A DNA stretch of 64,000 nucleotides from Bicyclus anynana (Eukaryota; Arthropoda; Insecta; Lepidoptera; Nymphalidae): positions 12,428,109 through 12,492,108 of the forward strand of contig NC_069100.1 of the NCBI RefSeq assembly GCF_947172395.1. Reading direction: 5' to 3'. A program made the position numbers and the translations under genes. This document shows positions 22,701-31,034 of the stretch, piece by piece. Every line of letters starts with the position of its first letter. Position 1 is the stretch's first letter. The notes beneath the pieces were generated by a model. It ran no database searches, was not told the DNA's origin, and was given only the letters and a program-made list of their open reading frames with translations.

Positions 22701-23547
22701 GGGGCATGCAGCTCCAACTTTTCAGTTGTGTACATTTTAAGATATTAAATATCACATGTATCAAATGGTGAAGGAAAACATCGTGAGGAAACCTGCATAC
22801 CAGATAATTCTCTTAATTCTCTGCTTATGTGAAGTCTGCTAATCCGCTTTGGGTCAGAGTGGTGGACTATTGGTCTAATCATGAATGAATGAATAGTATT
22901 ACCTAATCCAGTGTATGTAATTCTTAATGATAATAATTGCTAATTCAAATAATAATTTGTACTTTATATTTTCTTTTATTATGTACATGTTCAGCTTAAT
23001 AAATATTGCACATTTTGATTTGTTAAATATCATCATTTTGATTTGTTAAATATCACATATAATGAATATTGTTATCATTTACAATAATGTATTGTGTATG
23101 ATAACAATATTCATTAACCTGAAACTAAAGGATCACAAACATTCTTCGTCTGAAAAGAAGCTCAACATAAATACAACAAAGTATTATTTTTGTTATCACC
23201 ATCTCACAGAAATATATTGTAGAACCAAGTAATATACCTGAGGTATAAATATATCAATAAACCCCCCCCTAGATTTGTCATTTATATAAACTCTTAATCA
23301 AGATATAATACATAGGCCATTTCTTATCTCAATATTCCCACAGGAATGAGATCTACTTAAAGAAACCGGGGGCATATGTAGTTCATGTAATAAAAAAATA
23401 TTTTCTACATTTCAGATCAACATGAAGATGTGGGCTCTAAACTTTGAGTGCCAGGGACTGACTATGGAAGTCTCCATGTCGCTGGTCACCATTGAGGTGC
23501 AAAACACCTTGAAAAAATTGGTGATTCTGAATCCTTCATCTCTATGA
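16714..23547 (+). CDS. candidate small host gene, two visible exons; possible COMM-domain protein
   Basis: First coding exon: ATG 16714, 41 codons (MSGKLNDRLGLDQTWRWV...), ending at a strong GTAAGT donor at 16839. Last exon: 23416-23547 after a good acceptor (tttctacatttcag), 43 codons ending TGA, containing 'ECQGLTMEVS' and a helical end 'TLKKLVILNPSSL'. The best donor leaves phase 2 while the last exon needs phase 0. A weaker GTGTAA donor at 16837 would join them in frame to about 84 residues; a missed middle exon is the other explanation. A Trp near the start, a Pro in the middle, a 'MEVS' strand and a C-terminal helix weakly recall COMM domains (COMMD6 is equally short). That is inference. 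The Gypsy element 17288-22372 lies in the intron. Confidence 0.4.
16870..17060 (+). mobile_element. Helitron-like relic in the intron
   Basis: 'ggtaatctctggatctact', 'aattctttcaccaatagaaa' and 'taggctatattttatccctg' follow the order of the short Helitron families seen elsewhere here. The ends are not identifiable. Confidence 0.5.
17284..17287. repeat. target-site duplication GTTA, left
   Basis: GTTA directly before the left LTR is repeated directly after the right LTR at 22373-22376. The preceding A and the last LTR base would also allow a 5-bp AGTTA reading. Confidence 0.75.
17288..17787 (-). repeat. 3' LTR of the Gypsy element
   Basis: 500 bp. In coding orientation it starts TGTGGCGATGC and ends CGCTCCCATA. 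It matches the 5' LTR base for base by eye. It follows a GGGGGG-containing purine stretch. Confidence 0.95.
17788..17806 (-). other. polypurine tract region
   Basis: Between the pol stop and the 3' LTR the coding strand reads CCCGGGGGGCTGA. The G run next to the LTR fits the plus-strand primer site. Confidence 0.6.
17807..20896 (-). CDS. pol: Pol polyprotein of the Gypsy element (protease, RT, RNase H, integrase)
   Basis: 1029 residues, uninterrupted. Protease: active site DTGAD at 29-33. Reverse transcriptase: KIDL around 271-274 and the catalytic YIDD at 333-336. RNase H: D487, E528 and D553 in CDASD, DREL and TDHKP. Integrase: zinc site H676, H680, C710, C713; catalytic D742, D801 and E837; a GPY/F module at 960-962. 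The order PR-RT-RH-IN is that of Ty3/Gypsy. The start ATG overlaps the gag stop (ATGA), which suggests termination-reinitiation or a -1 frameshift. All expected catalytic residues are present. Apparent ORFs on the plus strand across this span are shadows. Confidence 0.95.
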   Translation of the reverse strand: MNATDNGCPVSPSRVIVTDKNTKAQFLIDTGADLCVYPLSRISYNNKSLVKKCDYKLFAANGTEINTYGTISLTLNLGLRRDFHWRFVIADVTKPIIGIDFLCFYNLLVDVRNRCLVDKHTSLIVNAQPVNHPVCEIKTVTGTSRYHTLLKRYPEVTRPSGEPTIREVKHKTVHYIRTTPGPPVYSRPRRLAPDRLLRAKREFEVMVRAGIARRSDSPWAAPLHLVPKKDGTDRPCGDYRGLNARTIPDRYPVRHIADFSHNLYGCTVFSKIDLVRAYHLIPVNPADIPKTAITSVFGLFEFPFLSFGLRNAAQTFQRFMDEMLRDLDFAFPYIDDILIASRDHDEHERHLALVLERLREHGAVINSAKSVFGASEVEFLGYQVTANGTRPTPNKVSAIQNFTQPKTLKELRRFLGMINFYRRYLPNAAKTQTPLNRLLSGQNVKANTPVIWTDELEHAFNISKQSLVDATMLAHPDPTAELMLVCDASDVAIGSVLQQKVEGNIQPLAFFSKKLNTAQRKYSPFDRELLAIYEAVKYFRFMIEIKTFSIWTDHKPIVAAFRKASENCSPRQFRYFDFVSQFTTDVRHISGDDNIVADALSRIETISNDINLQQLAIAQETDSELRHLLHNPTSLDLQKIKISDSSECKVFCDISGPRPRIYLTPEFRKQAFDLVHGLSHPGATPTIRLMTERYVWPNIRKNCRAWTKACLACQRSKVSRHTRAPIHSFTPPSARFSYIHVDIIGPLVISHGYRYCLTAVDRFSRWPEVIPLEDITAERVARAFISGWIARFGCPQRITTDRGRQFESHLFKELATLTGAQHLTTTAYHPAANGLVERFHRQLKAAIMCQNNENWYEVLPLVLLGIRCAWKEDIASTSAELLYGESLRLPGDLFLPSTSEVTDYNDFLSRLRKHIRALKPTPVVRHGDSKTFVSKDLSSAVAVFLRQDAVRKPLQHPYSGPYKIVERSEKTFKIDIAGKIVTVSIDRLKPAYVINESLVPAVPTSPVTTPTAITTRSGRRVKFPAKLTT
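20893..21705 (-). CDS. gag: Gag polyprotein of the Gypsy element
   Basis: 270 residues. The N-terminal 'PPFWPDEPALWFAQLEGQF' is the conserved capsid start of this retrotransposon group. The middle, with 'RVRQLLTHEDIGDRKPSQFL', is the rest of the capsid. Near residues 236-254 a zinc knuckle reads C-x2-H-x9-C-x3-C (CWYHRKFREKSTKCREPC), a CHCC order in place of the usual CCHC. Gag should assemble the particle that packages the element RNA. The stop TGA (20895-20893) overlaps the pol ATG. No frameshift or internal stop. Confidence 0.93.
   Translation of the reverse strand: MSEREEQSVQAVRVKVPPFWPDEPALWFAQLEGQFALANITVDATKYNYVIANLDIKYITEIKDIIKNPPAADKYEKVKAELIARLSVSQEKRVRQLLTHEDIGDRKPSQFLRHLQNLAGPNVPDDFVRSLWSSRLPTHIQVILASQQKSTLEELAKLADTVSDVIGTQQVHELAAPTANDEVCELKRAIDELTRQVAAMSSPPHAQLSRARTRPNERHGWRHRSRRPAYNPAADTLCWYHRKFREKSTKCREPCFFSRNSVTGNESGSQ
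21741..21870 (-). repeat. five tandem 26-bp units carrying the primer-binding site
   Basis: Units at 21741, 21767, 21793, 21819 and 21845, each 26 bp, end 'ggtcaccac' on the plus strand. Units 4 and 5 are identical; the outer ones differ at one to several bases. In coding orientation each holds TGGTGACCCCGAC or a variant, so the primer site is present up to five times between the 5' LTR and gag. Confidence 0.92.
21857..21869 (-). promoter_or_regulatory. primer-binding site, tRNA-Trp type
   Basis: TGGTGACCCCGAC begins 3 nt inside the 5' LTR in coding orientation. Elements of this group are known to prime from tRNA-Trp, whose 3' end pairs with TGGTGACCCCGAC-like sites. The tRNA match is recalled, not searched. 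Confidence 0.75.
21873..22372 (-). repeat. 5' LTR of the Gypsy element
   Basis: 500 bp, same sequence as 17288-17787 by eye. It should hold the promoter. It is followed on the plus strand by the second GTTA. Confidence 0.95.
22373..22376. repeat. target-site duplication GTTA, right
   Basis: Matches 17284-17287. Confidence 0.75.
22631..22880 (+). mobile_element. SINE family A copy, 3' tail replaced
   Basis: Head 'agcaatagcccagtggatgt' and body to 'gtggtggactattggtctaa', then a (atga)n tract in place of the usual end. Confidence 0.85.
23011..23115. repeat. direct duplication followed by a 17-bp hairpin
   Basis: 'ttttgatttgttaaatatca' occurs twice, 3 bp apart, at about 23013-23055. It is followed by perfect inverted arms 'aatgaatattgttatca' (23061-23077) and its complement (23099-23115). 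Confidence 0.8.
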
Positions 23548-23830
23548 ACGATTCATGAAGAAAGAATTAAACAAACATTTAATGAACAGATTTTTTATAA
23601 GATTATTATCAATAATGACATTGCATATGAGAGAAAATTGTCAAATATAATTTCATTTTAATTTAATATAGTTAATTATGACATCACTGTATATAAAGAA
23701 TATGATTATTATCATTTGGTTAATTTCAGTATTACATAGTATTAGATAAAAATTTTATTGTAAAATTGCACATCAAAATATGTTTTATTATCTATTATTA
23801 GGAGGAAATATTATTTAACTATTATTATTA

Positions 23831-24309
23831 TCCCTAATAGCCCAGTGAATGTGACCTCTGCCTCCAATTCCGGAGGGTGTGGGTTCGAATCCGTTCCGGG
23901 GCACGCACCTCCAACTTTTCAGTTGTGTGCATTTTAAGAAACTAAATATCACGTGTCTCAAACAGTGAAGGAAAACATCGTGAGGAAACCTGCATACCAG
24001 AGAATTCTCTTAATTCTCTGCATATGTGATGTCTGCCAATGTAATCCGAATATGCTGGCCCATATTCGGCTCCTGTCAGAATGAGAGGGGTTAGGCATTG
24101 GCCTTCCCTTACCTTATCAGCCGATAGACGTCCACTGCTGGACATAGGCCTCTTACATGGACCTCCAAGCACAACGACCTTGAGCCGCGAACATCCAACC
24201 AACCGACCAACCACGCTTTCCAGTGCGGGGTCTCCCGAGTGCGGGTAGGCACTAACCCCTCTTACTGGGGGAGACTCGAGCTCAGCAGTGAGCCGAATAT
24301 GTGTTTATA

Positions 24310-24350
<41 letters not shown>
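23831..24350 (+). mobile_element. composite SINE A with an inverted SINE scrap and an RTE fragment inside
   Basis: SINE A head and body run to about 24045. An inverted SINE A scrap (catattcggctcctgtcaga) and an RTE tail fragment (24106-24215, minus strand) follow. The SINE 3' end then resumes (gagactcgagctcagcagtg) with a (GAT)n tail ending about 24350. Confidence 0.8.
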
Positions 24351-24351
<1 letters not shown>

Positions 24352-24825
24352 ATTTAAGTAATTGTAAAAGAAAAAATTGAATACTACATTAGTTGTTTAT
24401 CTATACAATTCAATAATTTTAAGAACAAAACATGTACCTACCACATTGTAGGAAATAAATAAATAATGATTTGATTAAAAACAATGTTTAATGTTAAGCA
24501 GTTAGGGCCAGGTAGTTCTATATTTGTGTAACATCTATTACTTAAAAATAAAAAATATATTTACTTGTGTTGGTATTTTTTATTCAGACTTGATATATTG
24601 TTGTTGACAAATTTTGTTATAATATATATCTTTCATTCTTTAGTTTAATTTAATCAAGAAACGACCCTACTTACACATATAGGTACCCCCTCTAACAAAA
24701 AATAGACTGAAGTATAGGTAAATATTTAACAAAAATGTAAATTAAAAATTAATTATAGATTAATTAAAAACATGACTACAATTTGAATTATCAACTTTAA
24801 TAATTTGCTTCAAAATAAAAACACA

Positions 24826-25045
24826 TACGCGTGGCGCACTAAGTAGTGCTCCTGCATCCACGGTCATGGGTTCGATTCCCACACCTGGAAAATATTTGTG
24901 TGAAGAGCATGGGTTTTTTCCAGTGTGTGTGTATTTATACATTATATAAGTATTTATAGGTAGTATATAAATGTAAATGAATATTATAATATCAACTATC
25001 TTAGTACCCACAACACAAGCTACTCTGTATGCCTACTTTGGGGCT
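24826..25045 (+). mobile_element. SINE family D copy (tRNA-like head)
   Basis: 'gtggcgcactaagtagtgct' (A box) and 'atgggttcgattcccaca' (B box), then a body ending near 'tactttggggctagatag'. Confidence 0.7.
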
Positions 25046-25114
25046 AGATAGTGCTTTGTATGGTTTAAGTATAAATAATTATACAGAAGGCTTGGTCACG
25101 AAAAAATATATCCA

Positions 25115-25480
25115 GTCCTTTGTCTGCATAGCTTGAGGGTTCTAGCAACTTGTTATCATGGTTTTGAGTGAGGAATCCTTGGACAATACTGCCATCACAA
25201 GGATTACTGTTTTCTGTATCCAGCCCTTGATCTAACAGCCAAGTGAAAGCTTCTTTAGGTGTTGGTTGAAACATTGTTAAGCTCTTCACTTCTTCAAAAT
25301 TATTAGTGATTCTCCTAGAAAAATAAATCATAATGTAGGTATACATGGTACTGCCCAACAAGTTCTTATAAAGTAGGTATATAATATACTGACCTGTGAT
25401 AAGTCTCCTCCTTCGGCTGCATAGCTTGAGGGTTTAGGAAACCAGAGTTCATGGTTTTGGAGTGAGGAAACATTTTACAA
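25115..25480 (-). repeat. duplicated block of about 55 bp
   Basis: On the minus strand 'ttcctcactc(c)aaaaccatga' and 'accctcaagctatgcag' occur both at 25120-25175 and 25415-25475. It lies at the 3' side of the HARBI1-like relic. Confidence 0.6.
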
Positions 25481-25489
25481 TATGCACCC

Positions 25490-26496
25490 AACTACAAGGC
25501 TCCACCGTATTTCTGACACAGCAATGTTGTACATATCTTCATGGGATCTAGGAGCAGCTCCCAAGATGGGGGTCATCATGCAAACATTGGTCACCTGAAA
25601 GAATTGAAGTGTGTATTGCAATGTATTATGTATTTTGCCTACATAAAAGTAACAGTTATATATAATTTATAGTATATAATTTATATTTGGATCCTGTAGT
25701 TTCATTAACTGACAGTTATACCTAAGCAACAGCTTACCTACAACCAACAGCGGTCCCTATTGGGCAGGTTTTCCTCAAGTGGTCTTATTGCACTGGTTCC
25801 ATATGTACAAGTCATAAGATGCACCACCAAATTGAGCATCCACTATGTTATTATTAGATTGGCATCACATATCTGAAATATTAATTGACAATATATAAAT
25901 AAGTTAATGTTTAAATAAAAGGAGGTACCATGCTTTTATTCAATTCTAATTGTTAGCCTCCTAGTAGCTCTTGGCTTGTAGGCCGAACTATTGTCACATG
26001 GGTGCAATCAATGTGCCCTAATACCCGGGCAATCCAAATTTTTTCATAAATCTGTAAGTAGATGTTAATCTAGATTAAGCACCTGGGTATATGTCTATTT
26101 ACAGTAACATCCTGTGATATGAATAAGCACTCTGTGTATTATTTATTAATCTCAATCAATAATCAATCTCATTTTGCAAATAAGTTTTTATGCAAAATCA
26201 ACCTATGAAAGATTCAGTGTGGTAGTGAACACAAATTAGTTGAGTCTTAGAAAAAAAAAACTAAAAATATAATGAATAGGTTATGTTAGTTTCATACTGT
26301 GCTATAAGTTAGTTTCATACTTACTTATTTATAATGATTTTGTGTTTAATGCAAAGGGAACTTAACACATTTTTTTAAACAGCTGGGGTATTCAGGAGCG
26401 TCAGCGACTTCATGTAGGCATTTGCTAAAAGATGCCTTAGCCATCACAAAGCCATTTGTATGATCCATTGGCATAAAAGTTTAACGCTGCCAAGAC
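25490..26496 (-). pseudogene. HARBI1-like (PIF/Harbinger) transposase relic with exon-like pieces
   Basis: Four minus-strand pieces, in the order of HARBI1 proteins: 26496 downward 'VLAALNFYANGSYKWLC' after a 'tttacag' acceptor; 26051-25953 'RVLGHIDCTHVTIVRPTS' after 'cttacag', with the first catalytic Asp; 25872-25738 'CDANLII' then 'VDAQFGGASYDLYIWNQ' after 'tttcag' and ending at a GTAAGC donor, with the second catalytic Asp; and 25594-25490 'MMTPILGAAPRSHEDMYN' after 'tttcag'. The expected third catalytic block (VERCFGxLK-like) has become unrelated sequence, and stops occur in the first two pieces. HARBI1 proteins are domesticated or mobile nucleases of the IS5/PIF group. This copy is dead. 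Splice sites at each piece argue for a once spliced gene. Confidence 0.75.
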
Positions 26497-26574
26497 CTGT
26501 AAATAATATTCAATGGTTTAATTTAGGTTCTTAGGATGACAGTGACCGATCTTTAGATAATATTATTTGTTTCT

Positions 26575-26745
26575 TACAATCTAACACAAATACTACTGGA
26601 CTGATTATAAAAAATCTTTCACCATTGGTAAGCTACAGCACAGAGTAATATAGGCTATATAAAATATAGCCCATATTACTCTGTGCTACCCCATATTCCC
26701 ACAGGAACGGGAACTACACCAGTCGAACTATGGTGTGTCTGCTAG
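26575..26745 (+). mobile_element. Helitron-like relic with an internal palindrome
   Basis: Ends 'gtctgctag' followed by T at 26745. It carries 'ctactggactgatt' and 'caggaacgggaactac' as in the other short Helitrons here. A palindrome occupies 26637-26687. Confidence 0.6.
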
Positions 26746-26812
26746 TACTGATTAAGCCTATTCCAAATCTTAAACCAACTTATCCTATGATGGAAGCTCA
26801 CCATATAAAAAT

Positions 26813-26915
26813 ACCATATTCGGCTCACTGCTGAGCTCGAGTCTCCTCTCAGAATGAGAGGGGTTAGGCCCATAGTCCACGTCACTTGCTCAACGCAGAG
26901 AATGAAGAAAATTCC
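26813..26915 (-). mobile_element. SINE family A, 3' part only
   Basis: 'atattcggctcactgctgag' through 'aacgcagagaatgaagaaaa', truncated. Confidence 0.8.
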
Positions 26916-26936
26916 TTCATTCATTCATATAACTTA

Positions 26937-27107
26937 CTTATCTCTAATTCATTGCGAACAGCAGTTGTTCGAAGACTTTGTATTTCTTCTAAAACCTGCT
27001 GGTATCGCGACACGAAAGTTTTGCAATGAACTCGACAAAGACATCTTTTTCGTTCCGTTTCCGCGTACAATACAAATGCTACATGCATTGTATTGTACAT
27101 GGCAATG
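26937..27107 (-). CDS. weak candidate exon, product unknown
   Basis: On the minus strand a T-rich acceptor (ttatttttgtag) precedes an open stretch that includes MYNTMHVAFVLYAETERKR and RYQQVLEEIQSLRTT, and a GTAAGT donor follows 'gagataa'. The C-terminal part could form a helix. It lies upstream of the HARBI1-like relic on the same strand and could be an earlier exon of it or of another gene. No family is recognised. Confidence 0.25.
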
Positions 27108-27664
27108 TCGGTAAACACTACAAAAATAACACAATTAATTAAATTCACTTCAACTAACTCTAAAACTGTAATTCTGCTTTATGAAATAAGTATGTAGGTA
27201 GGTACCTACTATATATTCTCAACTTTCGTCATATTTTACATGAAAAACTTTTCTAATTCTGATTTTATTGACCTACAAATTAATACCTTACTTACAAGGT
27301 ATAGTACAAAATTCAAAAAAATCCTAAAAGTACTTTTATTTGTAATTATTGAATCACAGGCGTCAAGTAAACTTTATTAAAACACTGCTCGGTATTAGTT
27401 TCTATAGCGATTGACTTTGACAACTTCTCTGTCACCCAGTTGTATGATCATTATGCTTACATAATCGCTTAAACTGACTATCGATACGTAAAAACTGCGT
27501 TATAACTTGGATAAATCCCTACAAGTGACCGTGACAGAGAACGATCCAAGATGACGTCATTTCGGTGGGAGATGTGTGTTACATGATCGCAAAAACGAAA
27601 AATCGCTGTCATTTGTTGTCGTGACTGTGATTTTAAAGCGTTCACCGAGTTACATAATGACCCT

Positions 27665-27890
27665 GCAGGTCTGGCTGGTGGGAGGCTTCGATCGTGGCTA
27701 GTTACCACACTACCGACAAAGACGTACCGCCAAGCGATTTCGCGTTCCGGTGCGATGTCGTGTAGAAACCGAAAGGAGTGTGGATTTTCATCCTCCTCCT
27801 AACAAGTTAGCCCACTTCCATCTTAGACTGCATCATCACTTACCATCAGGTGAGATTGTATTCAAAAGCTAACTTTTTAAAAAAAATATA
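27665..27890 (+). mobile_element. SINE family B, head missing
   Basis: From 'caggtctggctggtgggagg' to 'taccatcaggtgagattgta' and an A-rich end. Confidence 0.88.
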
Positions 27891-27959
27891 TATATTTAAT
27901 AAACTAATCTTTGTTTGATAACATGAGTACGGTGATAGTCGCCTGTATGATGTTCATAA

Positions 27960-28078
27960 TCTATACTTATAATAAATCTGTAGAGAGGTCAATTCTGTAC
28001 ATGAAATATATTTCCAAAATAACTATCAGGGGGTGATTAGTGATCGATACTGATGCCAAAAATGCAATCAGTAAAATT

Positions 28079-28127
<49 letters not shown>

Positions 28128-28931
28128 ATGTTCTTTATAGAAACAAAAACTACCGGACGGATTTTAACGAAACTTGGTACAATTATTCTACATACTCCTG
28201 GGCAGGTTATAGTATACTTTTCATTACGCTACGATCAATAGCAGCAGAGCAGTGAAGAGAAATGTTGAGAAAACGGGAGAAGTTACTCAATTTTTTAAGC
28301 TTCCGTCGCGTGTACTGCCTTAATGGTTAAAGCTACATAGAAATCATGTATGACGGAAATGTTTTCCTTAAAATTATCTATAAAAACACAACAGCATATA
28401 TATGTCTATCTTTTATAGTTGACTCACAATAACACGTGTAACTCCCGATAGCTTAGCAGTTCGGAGCTTTCTAATTATATTTGTCTACTCTTATGTTTAT
28501 AACATTCATCACTTATCCCTAATAAGAAAGTTAACATTATTACCTACTCAATAAAAAAAGAATCATAAAAATCGGTAAAGAAACACCAAAGTTATACATG
28601 AAATACGCTAAGCCATCGCGCGTGAATACTAATTCATGCTTTAAGGATTATTTTTGTGTAACGGTTGCCGCGCTCGACGCGACTCGCGGTGAGAGGAATA
28701 AATAAAGAAGTGCAGCCTTAATGAGTAGGGTAGGGGTAGGGTAGGGTAGGGGTAAGGTAGGGGTGGTGTAGGGTAGGGGTAGGGTAGGGTAGGGGTAAGG
28801 TAGGGGTGGTGTAGGGTAGGGGTAGGGTAGGGGTAGGGTAGGGGTAGGGGTAGGGTAGGGGTAGGGTAGGGTAGGGGTAGTTGAAAGTTTACAACGACTT
28901 TCACGCGGACGAAGTCGCGGGCGTCCGCTAG
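27960..28931 (+). mobile_element. complete non-autonomous Helitron, 972 bp
   Basis: Starts TCTATACTTATAATAAA next to an A (27959). It ends with hairpin GCGGACG...CGTCCGC directly before CTAG (28928-28931), followed by T, so it was inserted between A and T. Known Helitrons have 5' TC, a 3' hairpin plus CTRR and this target. Inside are a (TGTC)n run near 28079-28130, 'actaccggacggattttaac', and a TAGGG/TAGGGG array at 28719-28880. No Rep/helicase is encoded, so it depended on a partner element. Confidence 0.9.
28719..28880 (+). repeat. TAGGG/TAGGGG minisatellite inside the Helitron
   Basis: Irregular runs of 'gtaggg' and 'gtagggg' with occasional 'taagg' and 'tggtg'. A similar array at 39500-39890 is also followed by the same Helitron 3' end. 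The proline/tyrosine-rich ORF on the other strand is only a translation of the repeat. Confidence 0.9.
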
Positions 28932-29094
28932 TACGTACTATTATCGCGGCAAACTTTCAAGAGTATTATATGACTAAAAAGTGATTACGAATATAAGAAA
29001 ACTAATGTCAAACAAAGGTTATGATTCACAACACTTGTCAGGACAACTTAATTAATAAATCAAACTGTAACCAAAATAAGATCCTAGAATGGCA

Positions 29095-29222
29095 GAGAAT
29101 GACCTTGAGTGGAGTCACGTACTTGTGAACGATGTGAGTAGAGTTAAAGGATCCTTTGACTGATATCAAACACTCCCCTTTTCCACTCAAGTCACTCTCC
29201 CCGCCTATCCCAAGTAAACCAT
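29095..29222 (-). mobile_element. SINE family D body, inverse of 4486-4620
   Basis: 'agaatgaccttgagtggagt' to 'tcccaagtaa' is the reverse complement, with divergence, of the body at 4486-4620. Confidence 0.7.
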
Positions 29223-29734
29223 AAAGAATTACACAACAAGAGATGTGGACGGCTCGAACGCCACGAGCACACTGAAGCCAACACGAGGTCGAGCGACGTC
29301 ATATCCGTCACAGACTACTATTTCCAACACTAAACGGCGATAACAAAAGTGAAACGATCCTACATGAAACAAACTGTAAATAGTTTTTCATCGTATTTTA
29401 GTTTTTGTGATAATCTAGCATTATTCTTTCGACGAAATGTCCTAGACTACGCCATTTCACATTGTTAAAATAACGTAAATACGGGTTTTTCTTTAAATAA
29501 TGTTAGCAGATACTTCTTTCTTCTACGAGGAACACTAATGTACTAATGCCACTTTTAAAATGACGGTAGTTATGTAATTTCGTTGAAAGATGATTATAAA
29601 AATAAAGATACGATAATAAACGATGTGGGGTAATCCAGTGGTAACATACACCGAAGGATCTACGTACAATAGTGTACCTACTACCTAGTTTAGCATAGAA
29701 AAGATCCAAGAAAAGCTTGGTTGCTGAATAGGCA

Positions 29735-29940
29735 TCTTCTTCTTGACAGAATGGTCATGCTTCCAGCGATATGCGACACTTTCTGAGCAATGCTCCTCCA
29801 CTTTTGGCGATTGCATGCATTATGGAAACACTCCACCATGATTGTGTAGCAGCTTTGACTAAATCCGTCCAGCGGGTTGGTGATCGGCCTATAGATCTTT
29901 TGCCTTCGACTAGGCCCTGGCATTTTGTAGGCAAGGCAAA
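29735..29940 (-). pseudogene. C-terminal fragment of a non-LTR retrotransposon
   Basis: The minus strand gives, in shifting frames, 'QKIYRPTTRWTDLVKAA' and 'NRQKWRSIAQ', the end pattern (RPxTRWxDD...A..R..W) of RTE/CR1-like proteins. It is a different family from the main RTE copies. Confidence 0.5.
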
Positions 29941-29999
29941 GTTTTCCTATCTCTTCTTGCTATTGAGAATTTCTTGGGAGACGAATATCTTAGCAATCC

Positions 30000-30080
30000 A
30001 TGGATTCACCGTGCGGGTGCCGGGTATATTGCGTGGTAGAGAGAAAAACTCCGAGCAAAGTCCAGGGACTTGTGATCTGG
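30000..30080 (+). repeat. dispersed repeat of about 85 bp, copy 1
   Basis: 'gtgcgggtgccgggta' to 'agtccagggacttgtga' recurs inverted at 55776-55865, and its right part recurs, diverged, at 51105-51155. Confidence 0.7.
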
Positions 30081-30774
30081 ATGCAGGGTTAATGAATTTC
30101 TTGACAATCCATTAACACTCCCCTCCTCTGCTCGTGTTGTTCTCCCTGCCTAGCCAAATTTGGTAAGATCCTATTAAAGCAGCTTTAGAGTTTGGGCCAA
30201 CAAACATCATGATTCAAAACTAAATAGCCTAACCACTTGACCAATAAGTACCTAACAAAGCATGAGTCAAGAGCACAAAAACACCGCGCGATATGAAACA
30301 AAAGGGATATCCGATATCTAGATCAATAGATCAACAGTTTGATAATTATAACTTTGTATCGACATAACGTTAAAAAATCTAAATTTATTGCTTCGATCCT
30401 TGATTGATCTGTGATGAATTCCATGTTTAGGATTTTAACAGCGAAATATGTGGAGTCGCGATTTGAAAACAGACTTTTTCGTATTTTATTAAAAAGTACC
30501 CTTATTCGCGCGGGAGTCATTTAGGTACAATAGGGATGATGACAGTTTTTTAAATTGTACATAAATTAAGAGTATGCTAATAGTAAAGCAATTTTGTAAA
30601 AGTAACAGGGTATCTGCGATCATTACTTTCGGAGCTACAGGGATTTAAAAGGTCAGATTTGCGGCGCTGCCGCGGATCCCTGGAAAACGCCCCATACAAA
30701 ATGGTACGAATTTATAACGTCGTAGGCAATTAATGATCGTTAGATTTGTATGGGCGTTTGAACAAAATTACTAA

Positions 30775-31034
30775 TATCCTTGTTATTTCTGCGTTTATGT
30801 TTATAGTTCATTTATTAAAAAATGTCACATTTAATGTAAGGAAGCTAAAACTGTATGAATTTTCATCTAATTACGATAAAATATTTTTAATAGATTTTGA
30901 AATTTTATAATCTCATTTATTTTGCAAATATCCAGTCAATCTTTGCTTTTTATGTATAAATTACTTAACAATGACCTTATTTACCCAAATGTATCATAAA
31001 AATCAGTATATTCAAACCTAGTCATCATCCCCAT
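30775..31034 (+). repeat. 260-bp dispersed repeat, inverse of 63728-64000
   Basis: Matches the reverse complement of the last 270 bp of the window through 'gaattttcatctaattacga', 'tgcaaatatccag' and 'aacctagtcatcatcccc'. No coding. The copy at the window edge is cut off. Confidence 0.8.

Noticed and set aside
28040..28255. Cysteine/valine repeat ORFs
   Set aside because: Translation of a (TGTC)n microsatellite.
28719..28880. Telomere or interstitial telomere repeat
   Set aside because: The units are TAGGG/TAGGGG and irregular, not the insect TTAGG repeat, and they lie inside a Helitron with clear borders.
28641..28904. Proline-rich 87-aa protein on the minus strand
   Set aside because: Translation of the minisatellite within the Helitron at 27960.
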